DNA of 28,284 nucleotides from an uncultured Clostridia bacterium. Lineage in GTDB: Bacteria; Bacillota_A; Clostridia; Christensenellales; CAG-138. The translations under genes and the position numbers were made by a program. The notes beneath the pieces are model-generated. The model saw nothing but the letters and a program-made list of their open reading frames with translations. It did not search any database and was not told the origin of the DNA. Each line of letters begins with the position of its first letter. The first letter of the stretch is position 1. The stretch is from the NCBI GenBank assembly GCA_947302865.1, contig CAMYWS010000003.1, positions 1-28,284 on the forward strand, read 5' to 3'. Below are positions 21,981 through 28,284 of this stretch, piece after piece.

Positions 21981-24218
21981 TCAGAACATCTCCTGCGGAT
22001 TGATCTCAAGCTGGGTTTCCTCGCACACGCCGCGGTGCGCGTCGTGGAACGCGGACACGGTGTTTACGGCGTCCTTCAATCGTTTCGTGCGAAGCAGCTT
22101 GATGAGGATCTGGTATCTTGTGTACCCCGAGATACGCGCGACCGGCGCTTCCGCCGCAACGAGCAGCAGAAGATCCTGCCGTCCTTCGCTTCCGAGCACG
22201 GTGCGGAGTTCCGCTTCCAGCGCCTTCGCGTATGCGAGACATGCGCGTTCCGCCGTCTGTTCGTCGCGGTCTGCAAAAACGGCGCGAAGAAAGAGGGAGA
22301 ACGGGGGATAGAGCATCTTTTTGCGTTCCGCGATCTCGTAATGGAAGAAGCCGGGATAGTCCTGCGCCTTCGCAAAGCGGATGATCGGGTGATTCGGTTC
22401 ATAGGTCTGCAGAACGACGCGGCCGGGCAGGTTGTCCCGCCCCGCGCGTCCGGCAACCTGCGTCAGAAGCTGGAACGTGCGTTCCGGCGCGCGGTAGTCC
22501 GGCAGGTTCAGCGTGGTGTCCGCGGCGACGATGCCGACCAGCGTCACGTTCGGGAAATCGTGCCCCTTCGCGATCATCTGCGTGCCGATCAGCACCTGCG
22601 CCTCCCTGCGCTGAAATGCGGACAGGAGCTTTTCGTAGCTGCCCTTTTCGCGCATCGTATCCGTGTCCATGCGAAGCGTCCGCACAGCGGGGAAGAGCTT
22701 TTGCACCGCTTCCTCGACCTGTTCCGTACCGATGCCGAACTGCTTGATAAACGGCTTCTTACAGTTCGGACACTCCTTCGGCAGCGGTTTTACGGCGCCG
22801 CAGTAGTGACAGCGCGTGCGCGATTCCGTCTTGTGATACGTCATGGAAATGTCGCAGTTGTCGCATTTCAGAACGTATCCGCAGCTGCGGCAGCTGACAA
22901 ACGTCGCGTATCCGCGGCGGTTGATGAACAGCATCGCCTGCTGTCCCGCGGCAAGACATTCGCTGAGCCGTTCCGCAAGCTTGTCGGAAAAGATGCTGTT
23001 GTTGCCCATCAGAAGCTCGTCGCGCATATTGACGATCTCAACGGTCGGCAGCGGTCTTCCCGCAACGCGGTCTTTTAGCTCCAGAAGCTTGTATTTCCCG
23101 CTTAAAGCCCTTGAATAGCTCAGAAGAGACGGCGTTGCGCTGCCGAGCACGAGCGCGCCGCCCGCGGTTTTCACGCGCCTTGCGGCGATCTCGTTTGCGA
23201 GATACCGCGGCTGTCCCTCGCTCTGGTAGCTCGATTCGTGCTCCTCGTCGATGATGATAAGCCCGAGCCGTTCGACGGGCGCAAAGACGGCGCTGCGCGC
23301 GCCGATGACGATGTCCGCCAACCCGAGCCGGATGCGGCGCCACTCGTCGAAGCGTTCGCCTGCGGAAAGCCTGCTGTGCAGCACCGCGATGCGGTCGCCG
23401 AAGCGGTCCGTGAACCGCCCGACGGTCTGCGGCGTCAGCGAGATCTCCGGCACGAGCACGATCGCCTGCCTGCCGGTTGAAAGACAATCCTCGATCGCTT
23501 TGAGATACACCTCGGTCTTTCCGCTTCCGGTCACGCCGTACAGCAGAAGCACTTCACCCGCGCCGCGTTCCGACGCGGCTTTGATCTCGTCCGCGGCGTG
23601 CGCCTGCGCTTCGGTCAGCGCATAGACCGGCGTGTGCATCCGCAGCTTATCCGGACGGCGAAAGACGGTTTCGGACAATTCCTGCAGGTAACCCTTTTTG
23701 ATCAGCGCGCCGATCGCGGGGGTACTGCCCGGATAGAACGCATTGATGTCGGGAACAGACGCTTCCGTGCCGATCTTTGCGACAAGCTCGAATACGCGTT
23801 TCTGCGCGGGCGCGCTTTTCAGGGAGAGAAGCGCCGCGTCGACGTCGACGCCTTCGGCGATCCGAACGGTACGGACTTTCTTTTCCCGGATCCGCATGCC
23901 GCGCATCTGCGCGGGGATCATCAACCGCAGCGCGTCGACGAACAGACAATGGTACGCGTCCTTCATCCATTCCGCCAGCGCGATCTGATCGGGCAGAAGG
24001 ACGGGGTAGCGCTCCATGATCTTCTGAATATCCTTGATCTCCGGATAGTCCGCCGAATCCTTCAGCGCAACGACAAAGCCCTCCTTTGCGTGATCCCCCT
24101 GTCCGAACGGCACCAGCACGTGATGCCCGACGGAAACGGGGAGCTCCTCCGGAACGCGGTAGGTGAACCGACGGTCCACCGCGGTATGCGCAATGTCAAC
24201 GATCACTTCGGCAAACAT
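21981..24218 (-). CDS. priA: Primosomal protein N' (replication restart helicase PriA)
   Basis: 3'-to-5' superfamily 2 helicase that reloads the replisome at stalled forks; 745 residues, normal length. The N-terminal 3'-DNA-binding domain (residues 1 to about 105) includes VDRRFTYRVPEEL and VLVPFGQGDHAKEGFVV. Then come Walker A GVTGSGKTEVYL, IVLVPEISLTPQ, the DEEH box in IIIDEEHESSYQSEG, and LGSATPS. The zinc-binding insert follows with pairs CRSCG, CDNCD, CHYCG and CPNC, then GTQMIAKGHDFPNVTLVGI and QVAGRAGR. ATG 24218 has AGGAA ahead and lies only 13 bases after a terminator T run (24232-24237). In B. subtilis priA precedes def directly; here an ABC pair follows instead. Confidence 0.97.
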   Translation of the reverse strand: MFAEVIVDIAHTAVDRRFTYRVPEELPVSVGHHVLVPFGQGDHAKEGFVVALKDSADYPEIKDIQKIMERYPVLLPDQIALAEWMKDAYHCLFVDALRLMIPAQMRGMRIREKKVRTVRIAEGVDVDAALLSLKSAPAQKRVFELVAKIGTEASVPDINAFYPGSTPAIGALIKKGYLQELSETVFRRPDKLRMHTPVYALTEAQAHAADEIKAASERGAGEVLLLYGVTGSGKTEVYLKAIEDCLSTGRQAIVLVPEISLTPQTVGRFTDRFGDRIAVLHSRLSAGERFDEWRRIRLGLADIVIGARSAVFAPVERLGLIIIDEEHESSYQSEGQPRYLANEIAARRVKTAGGALVLGSATPSLLSYSRALSGKYKLLELKDRVAGRPLPTVEIVNMRDELLMGNNSIFSDKLAERLSECLAAGQQAMLFINRRGYATFVSCRSCGYVLKCDNCDISMTYHKTESRTRCHYCGAVKPLPKECPNCKKPFIKQFGIGTEQVEEAVQKLFPAVRTLRMDTDTMREKGSYEKLLSAFQRREAQVLIGTQMIAKGHDFPNVTLVGIVAADTTLNLPDYRAPERTFQLLTQVAGRAGRDNLPGRVVLQTYEPNHPIIRFAKAQDYPGFFHYEIAERKKMLYPPFSLFLRAVFADRDEQTAERACLAYAKALEAELRTVLGSEGRQDLLLLVAAEAPVARISGYTRYQILIKLLRTKRLKDAVNTVSAFHDAHRGVCEETQLEINPQEMF

Positions 24219-24231
24219 GTCCGATTCCTAT

Positions 24232-24261
24232 AAAAAAGGCCCGTGCGCGAACGCAACGGGC
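24232..24261 (-). terminator. Rho-independent terminator between rpoZ and priA
   Basis: On the minus strand a GC-rich hairpin has GCCCG (24261-24257) pairing with CGGGC (24243-24239), continued by a GCG/CGC helix with one extra base on the 5' arm and a TTCG tetraloop (24251-24248). TTTTTT (24237-24232) follows. It lies 13 bases past the rpoZ stop and 13 bases before the priA ATG, leaving no room for a separate promoter between hairpin and priA. Confidence 0.85.
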
Positions 24262-24273
24262 GGAAGACGGTTA

Positions 24274-24468
24274 TTAACCTTCTTTCGGTGCGTTCAGGAT
24301 CAGCTTATCGTGGTACAGTTCGTCCACGGCCATTGAAACGGGCTTGCTGGTGCCGAGCTTTTCCGGGTGATCCTGGAGCTGCCTTGCACGGTTTGCAACT
24401 GCGGTCACCAAAAGATAACGGCAGCCGGCCTTTTCCACAAGCTCATTCAGAGAAGGATAATTCATCAT
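24274..24468 (-). CDS. rpoZ: RNA polymerase omega subunit
   Basis: A 64-residue subunit that helps assemble and stabilise RNA polymerase. Family hallmarks are YPSLNELVEKAGCRYLLV, AVANRARQLQ, and KPVSMAVDELYHDKL, matching the short Firmicutes omega. ATG 24468 overlaps the gmk stop (ATGA) with GGAGG nine bases ahead; a second Met codon follows directly (24465) but is further from the ribosome site. The gmk-rpoZ order is typical for the phylum. Transcription probably ends at the hairpin just downstream, with some read-through into priA. Confidence 0.93.
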   Translation of the reverse strand: MMNYPSLNELVEKAGCRYLLVTAVANRARQLQDHPEKLGTSKPVSMAVDELYHDKLILNAPKEG

Positions 24469-25091
24469 ATCGTTTTGCCTCCATTCAGTTTCGTGATCAG
24501 TTCTGTATTTCTTTCTGTGCGAAGAAGCTCCGCGGCAAGGATCGCTTCCATCTCGCCGACCGCTTCCTCCACAACATCGTTTATTACCATGTAATCATAG
24601 TCCGGCAGGGATTTGAGTTCCTCGAGCGCCGTTGCGGTGCGAACATCGATCGACTCCTGCGTTTCGGTCCCGCGTCCGACGAGCCGATCTTTGAGAATTT
24701 TGAGGGACGGGGGAGCGATAAATACCATGACGGCGTCGGGACAGGCGGCTTTGACTTTCTTTGCACCCTGCACGTCGATTTCGAGAATGACGTGATTGCC
24801 CTTTTCGCGCTCCGCCTCGACAAACGCTTTCGGTGTGCCGTAATAGTTCATGCCGAACACATGCACATACTCGAGAAACGCGTTCTCTTCGATCATGCGG
24901 TCGAACTCTTCCTTCGTTTTGAAGAAGTAGTGGACACCGTCGATCTCGCCGGGACGCGGCGCGCGCGTCGTTGCGGAGACAGACATCCTGATCTCGGGAT
25001 GCTTCGCCATCAAAGCGGCGTTCACCGTGCCTTTGCCGACGCCCGCGGGACCCGACACAATGAGCAAAAGCCCTTTTCTCTTCCTTGCCAT
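24465..25091 (-). CDS. gmk: Guanylate kinase
   Basis: Phosphorylates GMP and dGMP to the diphosphates; an essential nucleotide enzyme and, in Firmicutes, a (p)ppGpp target. 208 residues. P-loop GPAGVGKGT at about residues 14-22 (Ala in place of the more usual Ser), GMP-binding SVSATTRAPRPGEIDGVHYFF, FLEYVHVFGMNYYGTP, and LEIDVQGAKKV. ATG 25091 has AAGGAG six to seven bases ahead. It follows remA by 10 bases and overlaps rpoZ by four. All functional residues I can check are present. Confidence 0.97.
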   Translation of the reverse strand: MARKRKGLLLIVSGPAGVGKGTVNAALMAKHPEIRMSVSATTRAPRPGEIDGVHYFFKTKEEFDRMIEENAFLEYVHVFGMNYYGTPKAFVEAEREKGNHVILEIDVQGAKKVKAACPDAVMVFIAPPSLKILKDRLVGRGTETQESIDVRTATALEELKSLPDYDYMVINDVVEEAVGEMEAILAAELLRTERNTELITKLNGGKTI

Positions 25092-25101
25092 AAGAAACTC
25101 C

Positions 25102-25365
25102 TTATCCTTCCGCGCTGTATTCGGCGTTCAGCCGTCGCGCGATGGTTTCCGATTGCAATGCGGACAGAACGACGTGTCCGCTGTCCATGACGAGCACGGC
25201 GCGGGTCTTGCGGCCGCAGCTTGCGTCGATCAGAAGACGGCGTTCCCGCGCGTCCTGAACAAGGCGCTTGACGGGCGCGGAATCCGGTGTGACGATCGTG
25301 ATGATGCGCGCGCCGGAAACGATGTTTCCGAACCCGACCGATACGAGAGCAGAATTATCCGTCAT
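25102..25365 (-). CDS. remA: RemA-family DNA-binding regulator (DUF370)
   Basis: An 87-residue protein. In B. subtilis RemA is an oligomeric DNA-binding protein that activates matrix and osmoprotection genes; in Clostridia the role is less studied. The signature is clear: [69 protein letters not shown]. The frame permits a GTG start at 25374 overlapping the yicC stop. ATG 25365 has GGAG at eight bases and gives the normal family length, so it is preferred. The yicC-remA-gmk-rpoZ order is the same as in Bacillus. Confidence 0.94.
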   Translation of the reverse strand: MTDNSALVSVGFGNIVSGARIITIVTPDSAPVKRLVQDARERRLLIDASCGRKTRAVLVMDSGHVVLSALQSETIARRLNAEYSAEG

Positions 25366-25370
25366 GCCGA

Positions 25371-26246
25371 TCACTCCACGTTCTGGATCTGTTCGCGGAG
25401 CTTTTCGATCTCCGCTTTGCAGGCAAGAACCGCCTTGGTCAGCGCGGCGTCGTTTGCCTTGCTGCCGATCGTATTACATTCGCGGTTCATCTCCTGCACG
25501 ATAAAGTCCATATTCCGACCGACCGGTTCCGTCATGTCGAGATAAGCACAGAACTGCGCGATGTGGCTTTTCAGCCGCACAAGCTCCTCGTCGATGCAGC
25601 AGCGGTCCGCAAACAGCGCGACTTCGGTCGCAAGCCGCGCGCGGTCGATCTCCGCGTCACCGAGGACTGCTTCGATACGCTCGTTCAGCTTCTTGCGGTA
25701 ATCCTCCGCAACGAACGGCGCGCGCGCAAGGATCTCTTCGCGATAGCCGTCCATGGCATTGATACCGGACAGCAGCGCGGAGCGAAGCCGCGCGCCTTCG
25801 GCAATGCGCATTTCGATCAGTCCGTCCAGCGCAAGGTCCGCCGCTTCCTTCGCAAGAGCGATCAGCGCGTCCACGTCCTCATCGGCGGGGACGATCTCCG
25901 TTACATCCGGGAGACGCAGCGCGTTCGAAAGCGTCAGATCATAGGTAAGATTCAGCTTTTCGTTCGCTTCACATGCACGGACAATATAGGCAAGAAGCAA
26001 GTTTTCATCGATGCGCACGTCTTTCGCGTCGTCGCGCGTATTGCGATAGTTCACGAATACGTCAACGTGCCCGCGGGAAAGCCGCGCGGCGATCGCCTGA
26101 CGCAGCGGATCTTCAATGCACGAAAGCACGCGCGGAAGACGCATCGAAACGTCAAGGAACCGATGGTTCACACTTTTGAGTTCGACGGTCAGTTCGCGTC
26201 CGTCCGAGACGGCGACGCCCTTTCCGTATCCGGTCATGCTTTTCAT
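25371..26246 (-). CDS. yicC: YicC/YloC family endoribonuclease
   Basis: A 291-residue protein of the YicC/YloC family, for which endoribonuclease activity has been described for E. coli YicC and B. subtilis YloC. Family marks are [10 protein letters not shown] at the start, [17 protein letters not shown], and the C-terminal block [25 protein letters not shown], followed by [30 protein letters not shown] 26246 has GGAGG seven bases ahead and an extended -10 promoter at 26269-26277. It is therefore the probable first gene of a yicC-remA-gmk-rpoZ transcript. The remA start lies six bases beyond its stop. Confidence 0.95.
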   Translation of the reverse strand: MKSMTGYGKGVAVSDGRELTVELKSVNHRFLDVSMRLPRVLSCIEDPLRQAIAARLSRGHVDVFVNYRNTRDDAKDVRIDENLLLAYIVRACEANEKLNLTYDLTLSNALRLPDVTEIVPADEDVDALIALAKEAADLALDGLIEMRIAEGARLRSALLSGINAMDGYREEILARAPFVAEDYRKKLNERIEAVLGDAEIDRARLATEVALFADRCCIDEELVRLKSHIAQFCAYLDMTEPVGRNMDFIVQEMNRECNTIGSKANDAALTKAVLACKAEIEKLREQIQNVE

Positions 26247-26268
26247 ACATTTACCTCCGCAAATACAA

Positions 26269-26277
26269 ATTATACCA
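26269..26277 (-). promoter_or_regulatory. Extended -10 promoter of yicC-remA-gmk-rpoZ
   Basis: The minus strand reads TGGTATAAT: a perfect TATAAT (26274-26269) with the TG extension. The best -35 is a weak TTGTGT 18 bases upstream. The predicted start near 26262 gives a leader of about 16 bases before ATG 26246. No terminator is seen between this promoter and the upstream gene, so read-through from ligA and the HypE-like gene is possible. Confidence 0.72.
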
Positions 26278-26330
26278 TACTCCGTTTCGAAAACACAAGA
26301 GCAGAGCGGGAAATTTTCACGAAATTCGGC

Positions 26331-27293
26331 TCAAAACAGCCGATACAGCTCGTCAGCACCCGGCGGATCGAACGGCGTACCGTCCGCAAAGCAAAAATCG
26401 CATTCCGTCACGCGGCCGATGATCGCGGCGGGAATACCCGCATCACGAAGCGCCGCAGCCATCCTCGCGCCGTCTTCGCATGCGATCAGCATGGATCCGC
26501 TCGCCATCAGCCGGTAGGGATCAAGCCCGACGGCGTCGGCGATCGCTTTGATCTCCGGAAGGATCGGGACCGCGTTCAAATCAACGACCGCGCCGAGCCG
26601 TTCCTGCATCGCAAGCTCCCAGATCGCGCCGAGCACGCCGCCTTCGGTGACGTCGTGCATGGCGTGCGCGTCGTTACAAAGTGCGATCCGGCTTTCCGGC
26701 ACGACGGAAAGATACCGCGACAGCGCTCTTGCACGTTCGATCGTTTCATCAGACACGGAAGCGAGACGGTCCGCGTGATCGGACGCGATCAGCATCGCGC
26801 CTTCGAGCCCCGCCCATTTGGTCATGACGATCTCGTCGCCGACCTTGGCGCCGGGTAAACGCTTCGCCTTCGGCGTTCTTGCGAGCACCGCAGTACACGT
26901 CGTGACGCGCGTCACCGCGTCGGTCACTTCGGTATGACCGCCGATGATATCGACGCCGGCAAGCTCCGCCGCTTCCTGCAGGTCCTTTGCAATCATGGCG
27001 ACCGTTTCTTCCGTTTCGGAAGGCGGGAGCAGGAGCGTCACAAGGAGCGCGACCGGCTCCGCGCCGCCCGCCGCCGCGTCGTTGCAGTTGACGTGCACGG
27101 ACAGCGCGCCGACGTGCTTTGCGTCCGCGCTCGTGATGGGATCGCAGCTCGTTACAATCAGATCGCCTTCGAAGTCCAGCATCGCGCAGTCCATGCCGAT
27201 GCGCGGCGCGCCGGACGATTCCGGACGCGTCTTTTTGAACCGATCGAGGATCAGCCGTTCCAATGTATCGTTGTCGAGTTTTCCGAGTTTCAT
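26331..27293 (-). CDS. AIR synthase-related (HypE/PurM-like) protein
   Basis: A 320-residue ATP-binding protein of the PurM/HypE/ThiL/SelD superfamily. The N-terminal half has the AIRS domain (GMDCAMLDFEGDLIVTSCDPIT, VHVNCNDAAAGGAEPVALLVTLLLP and IIGGHTEVTDAVTR). The C-terminal half has the AIRS_C domain (LPGAKVGDEIVMTKWAGLEG, then HDVTEGGVLGAIWELA and MASGSMLIACEDG). It most resembles HypE, which dehydrates the thiocarbamoyl group for hydrogenase maturation. HypE carries that group on a C-terminal Cys (PRIC ending), whereas this protein ends DELYRLF with no Cys there, and no other hyp gene is visible. It is therefore probably a different enzyme of unknown substrate. Start 27293 overlaps the ligA stop (ATGA), so it is coupled to ligA. 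Confidence 0.83.
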   Translation of the reverse strand: MKLGKLDNDTLERLILDRFKKTRPESSGAPRIGMDCAMLDFEGDLIVTSCDPITSADAKHVGALSVHVNCNDAAAGGAEPVALLVTLLLPPSETEETVAMIAKDLQEAAELAGVDIIGGHTEVTDAVTRVTTCTAVLARTPKAKRLPGAKVGDEIVMTKWAGLEGAMLIASDHADRLASVSDETIERARALSRYLSVVPESRIALCNDAHAMHDVTEGGVLGAIWELAMQERLGAVVDLNAVPILPEIKAIADAVGLDPYRLMASGSMLIACEDGARMAAALRDAGIPAAIIGRVTECDFCFADGTPFDPPGADELYRLF

Positions 27294-28284
27294 TTTCCGA
27301 TCCGTTTCAAAAAATCTTCTTCGGTCAGCATGGGAATGCCGAGAGATTGCGCTTTATCTGCCTTGCTGCCGGCGTTTTCGCCGACGACGACAAACGACGT
27401 GTTCTTCGAAACGCTTCCGGCAGCCTTGCCGCCGTTGTTCTCCACAAGCGCTTCCGCGTCGCGGCGCGACAGCGTACTGAGCGTCCCGGTAATGACGACG
27501 GTAAGCCCGGCAAGCGGCAGGGGACCGCTTTCAACCTTTGCCGCTTCCTCCGGCTGAACGCCGAGTGCGAGGAGGCGGTCGATCTGGTCTGCGATCCGGG
27601 CGTCCGCAAAGAACGAAACGATCCCGTCCGCAACGATATCACCGACGTCGTCGATCGCGGCGAGTTCTTCTTTGGTCGCGCACCGTACGGCGTTCAATGT
27701 GCCGAAGTGCCGCGCGAGATCCTTTGCGGTCTTCACGCCGACGTTCGGGATGCCGAGCGCGTAGAGGAACGACGCGAGCGGACGGTGCTTGCTTGCTTCG
27801 AGCGCGTCCAGAAGGTTCTGTGCCTTCTTGTGCCCGAAGCGTTCGAGCGCAGAAAGCTGCTCGTGCGAGAGCGCGTACAATTCGGGGATCGTGCTGATGC
27901 CGAACGCGTCGATGAGCTGTTCGGCGGTCTTCCCCGCGAACGTGTCGATATCCATGGCGTCGCGGGACGCGTAGTGCGAAAGCCGCGCCGCGATCTGAGG
28001 ACGGCATGAAAGCGAGTTCGTGCAGAACAGGTGCGCGCCGCGCATCTCGACGTGCGCGCCGCACTGCGGGCAGACCGCGGGCTTTTCCACGGGGCGCAGG
28101 GGCTTGTCGTCCGGCACCGCGCCGAGGATCTCCGGGATCACGTCGTTGCTTCTGCGGATGAACACGCGCGAACCGACGCCGACGCGCTTCCGCTGCACAT
28201 CGTCCCAGTTGTTCAGCGTCGCCTTTTTGACGGTCACGCCGGAGAATTCGACCGGTTCGATGTGCGCAAGCGGCGTGAGCTTGC
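27290..28284 (-). CDS. ligA: NAD-dependent DNA ligase LigA, C-terminal half (5' end outside window)
   Basis: Seals nicks in replication and repair. The visible 331 codons begin in the OB fold (KLTPLAHIEPVEFSGVTVKKATLNNWDDV, RVGVGSRVFIRRSNDVIPEI). They continue with the four-Cys zinc finger (CPQCG and CTNSLSC), helix-hairpin-helix repeats (about 27620-27990: ALERFGHKKAQNLLDALEASK, LGIPNVGVKTAKDLARHFG and IDDVGDIVADGI) and a C-terminal BRCT domain (LTVVITGTLSTLSRRDAEALVENNGGKAAGSVSKNT). The adenylation domain with the catalytic Lys lies beyond the right edge. The GTG at 28237 is internal, since the frame continues without a stop to the end of the window. Its stop overlaps the start of the HypE-like gene. 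Confidence 0.96.
   Translation of the reverse strand, partial: KLTPLAHIEPVEFSGVTVKKATLNNWDDVQRKRVGVGSRVFIRRSNDVIPEILGAVPDDKPLRPVEKPAVCPQCGAHVEMRGAHLFCTNSLSCRPQIAARLSHYASRDAMDIDTFAGKTAEQLIDAFGISTIPELYALSHEQLSALERFGHKKAQNLLDALEASKHRPLASFLYALGIPNVGVKTAKDLARHFGTLNAVRCATKEELAAIDDVGDIVADGIVSFFADARIADQIDRLLALGVQPEEAAKVESGPLPLAGLTVVITGTLSTLSRRDAEALVENNGGKAAGSVSKNTSFVVVGENAGSKADKAQSLGIPMLTEEDFLKRIGK

Noticed and set aside
26331..27293. Calling this gene hypE or purM outright
   Set aside because: It lacks the HypE carrier Cys and the local hyp or pur context, so only the superfamily is named.

Overview
The window looks like chromosomal DNA of a GC-rich member of the Bacillota, probably class Clostridia. 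The main evidence is a long minus-strand housekeeping block whose gene order closely follows the Bacillus subtilis yloC-remA-gmk-rpoZ-(coaBC)-priA-def-fmt-rsmB-rlmN-prpC-prkC-rsgA-rpe region. Shine-Dalgarno sites are strong (AGGAGG type), promoters are of the housekeeping sigma type, and proline/threonine/glutamate-rich extracytoplasmic linkers recur. The order or genus cannot be fixed from the sequence; a gut-type clostridial lineage is only a guess. No tRNA, rRNA, insertion sequence, phage gene or CRISPR array was seen. Two genes are cut by the window edges: trpS at the left and ligA at the right.

Layout, left to right. (1) 1-1325, plus strand: the 3' part of trpS overlapping a short-chain dehydrogenase, closed by a terminator. 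(2) 1351-5577, minus strand: an envelope-sugar operon. It encodes a GT2 glycosyltransferase fused to a GtrA-like membrane domain, a membrane-anchored phosphodiester glycosidase (NAGPA domain), a small two-helix membrane protein and an M18 aminopeptidase. (3) 5803-7662, plus strand: a LytR-CpsA-Psr (LCP) family wall-assembly protein with a Pro-rich repeat stalk. (4) 7670-9205, plus strand: a compact unit with a near-consensus promoter, an inverted-repeat operator over the predicted transcription start, an unknown small helical protein, an ArsR/DUF2087 regulator, a C39-like cysteine peptidase-fold protein and a terminator.

(5) 9217-16988, minus strand: def-fmt-rsmB-rlmN-prpC-prkC-rsgA-rpe, read from its own promoter, with almost every junction overlapping or only a few bases long. 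It combines initiator-Met formylation and deformylation, rRNA methylation, a PrkC-type kinase/phosphatase pair, ribosome assembly and the pentose phosphate pathway. (6) 16975-18297, plus strand: an XRE-HTH/LiaF-like membrane regulator. Its promoter overlaps the def promoter back to back, and the region ahead of the gene carries four copies of an 11-bp core spaced at exactly 32 bp. (7) 18309-24218, minus strand: a heterodimeric ABC exporter directly behind priA. (8) 24232-28284, minus strand: rpoZ, gmk, remA, yicC, then an orphan HypE/PurM-like AIR-synthase-fold gene overlapping ligA.

The most unusual material is the 32-bp-phased repeat array with the regulator behind it, and the ArsR-type unit at 7.7-9.2 kb that has no obvious transporter. 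In this genome the classical priA-def junction is occupied by the ABC pair plus the XRE-LiaF gene, coaBC is missing from its usual place, and a terminator hairpin sits immediately ahead of priA.
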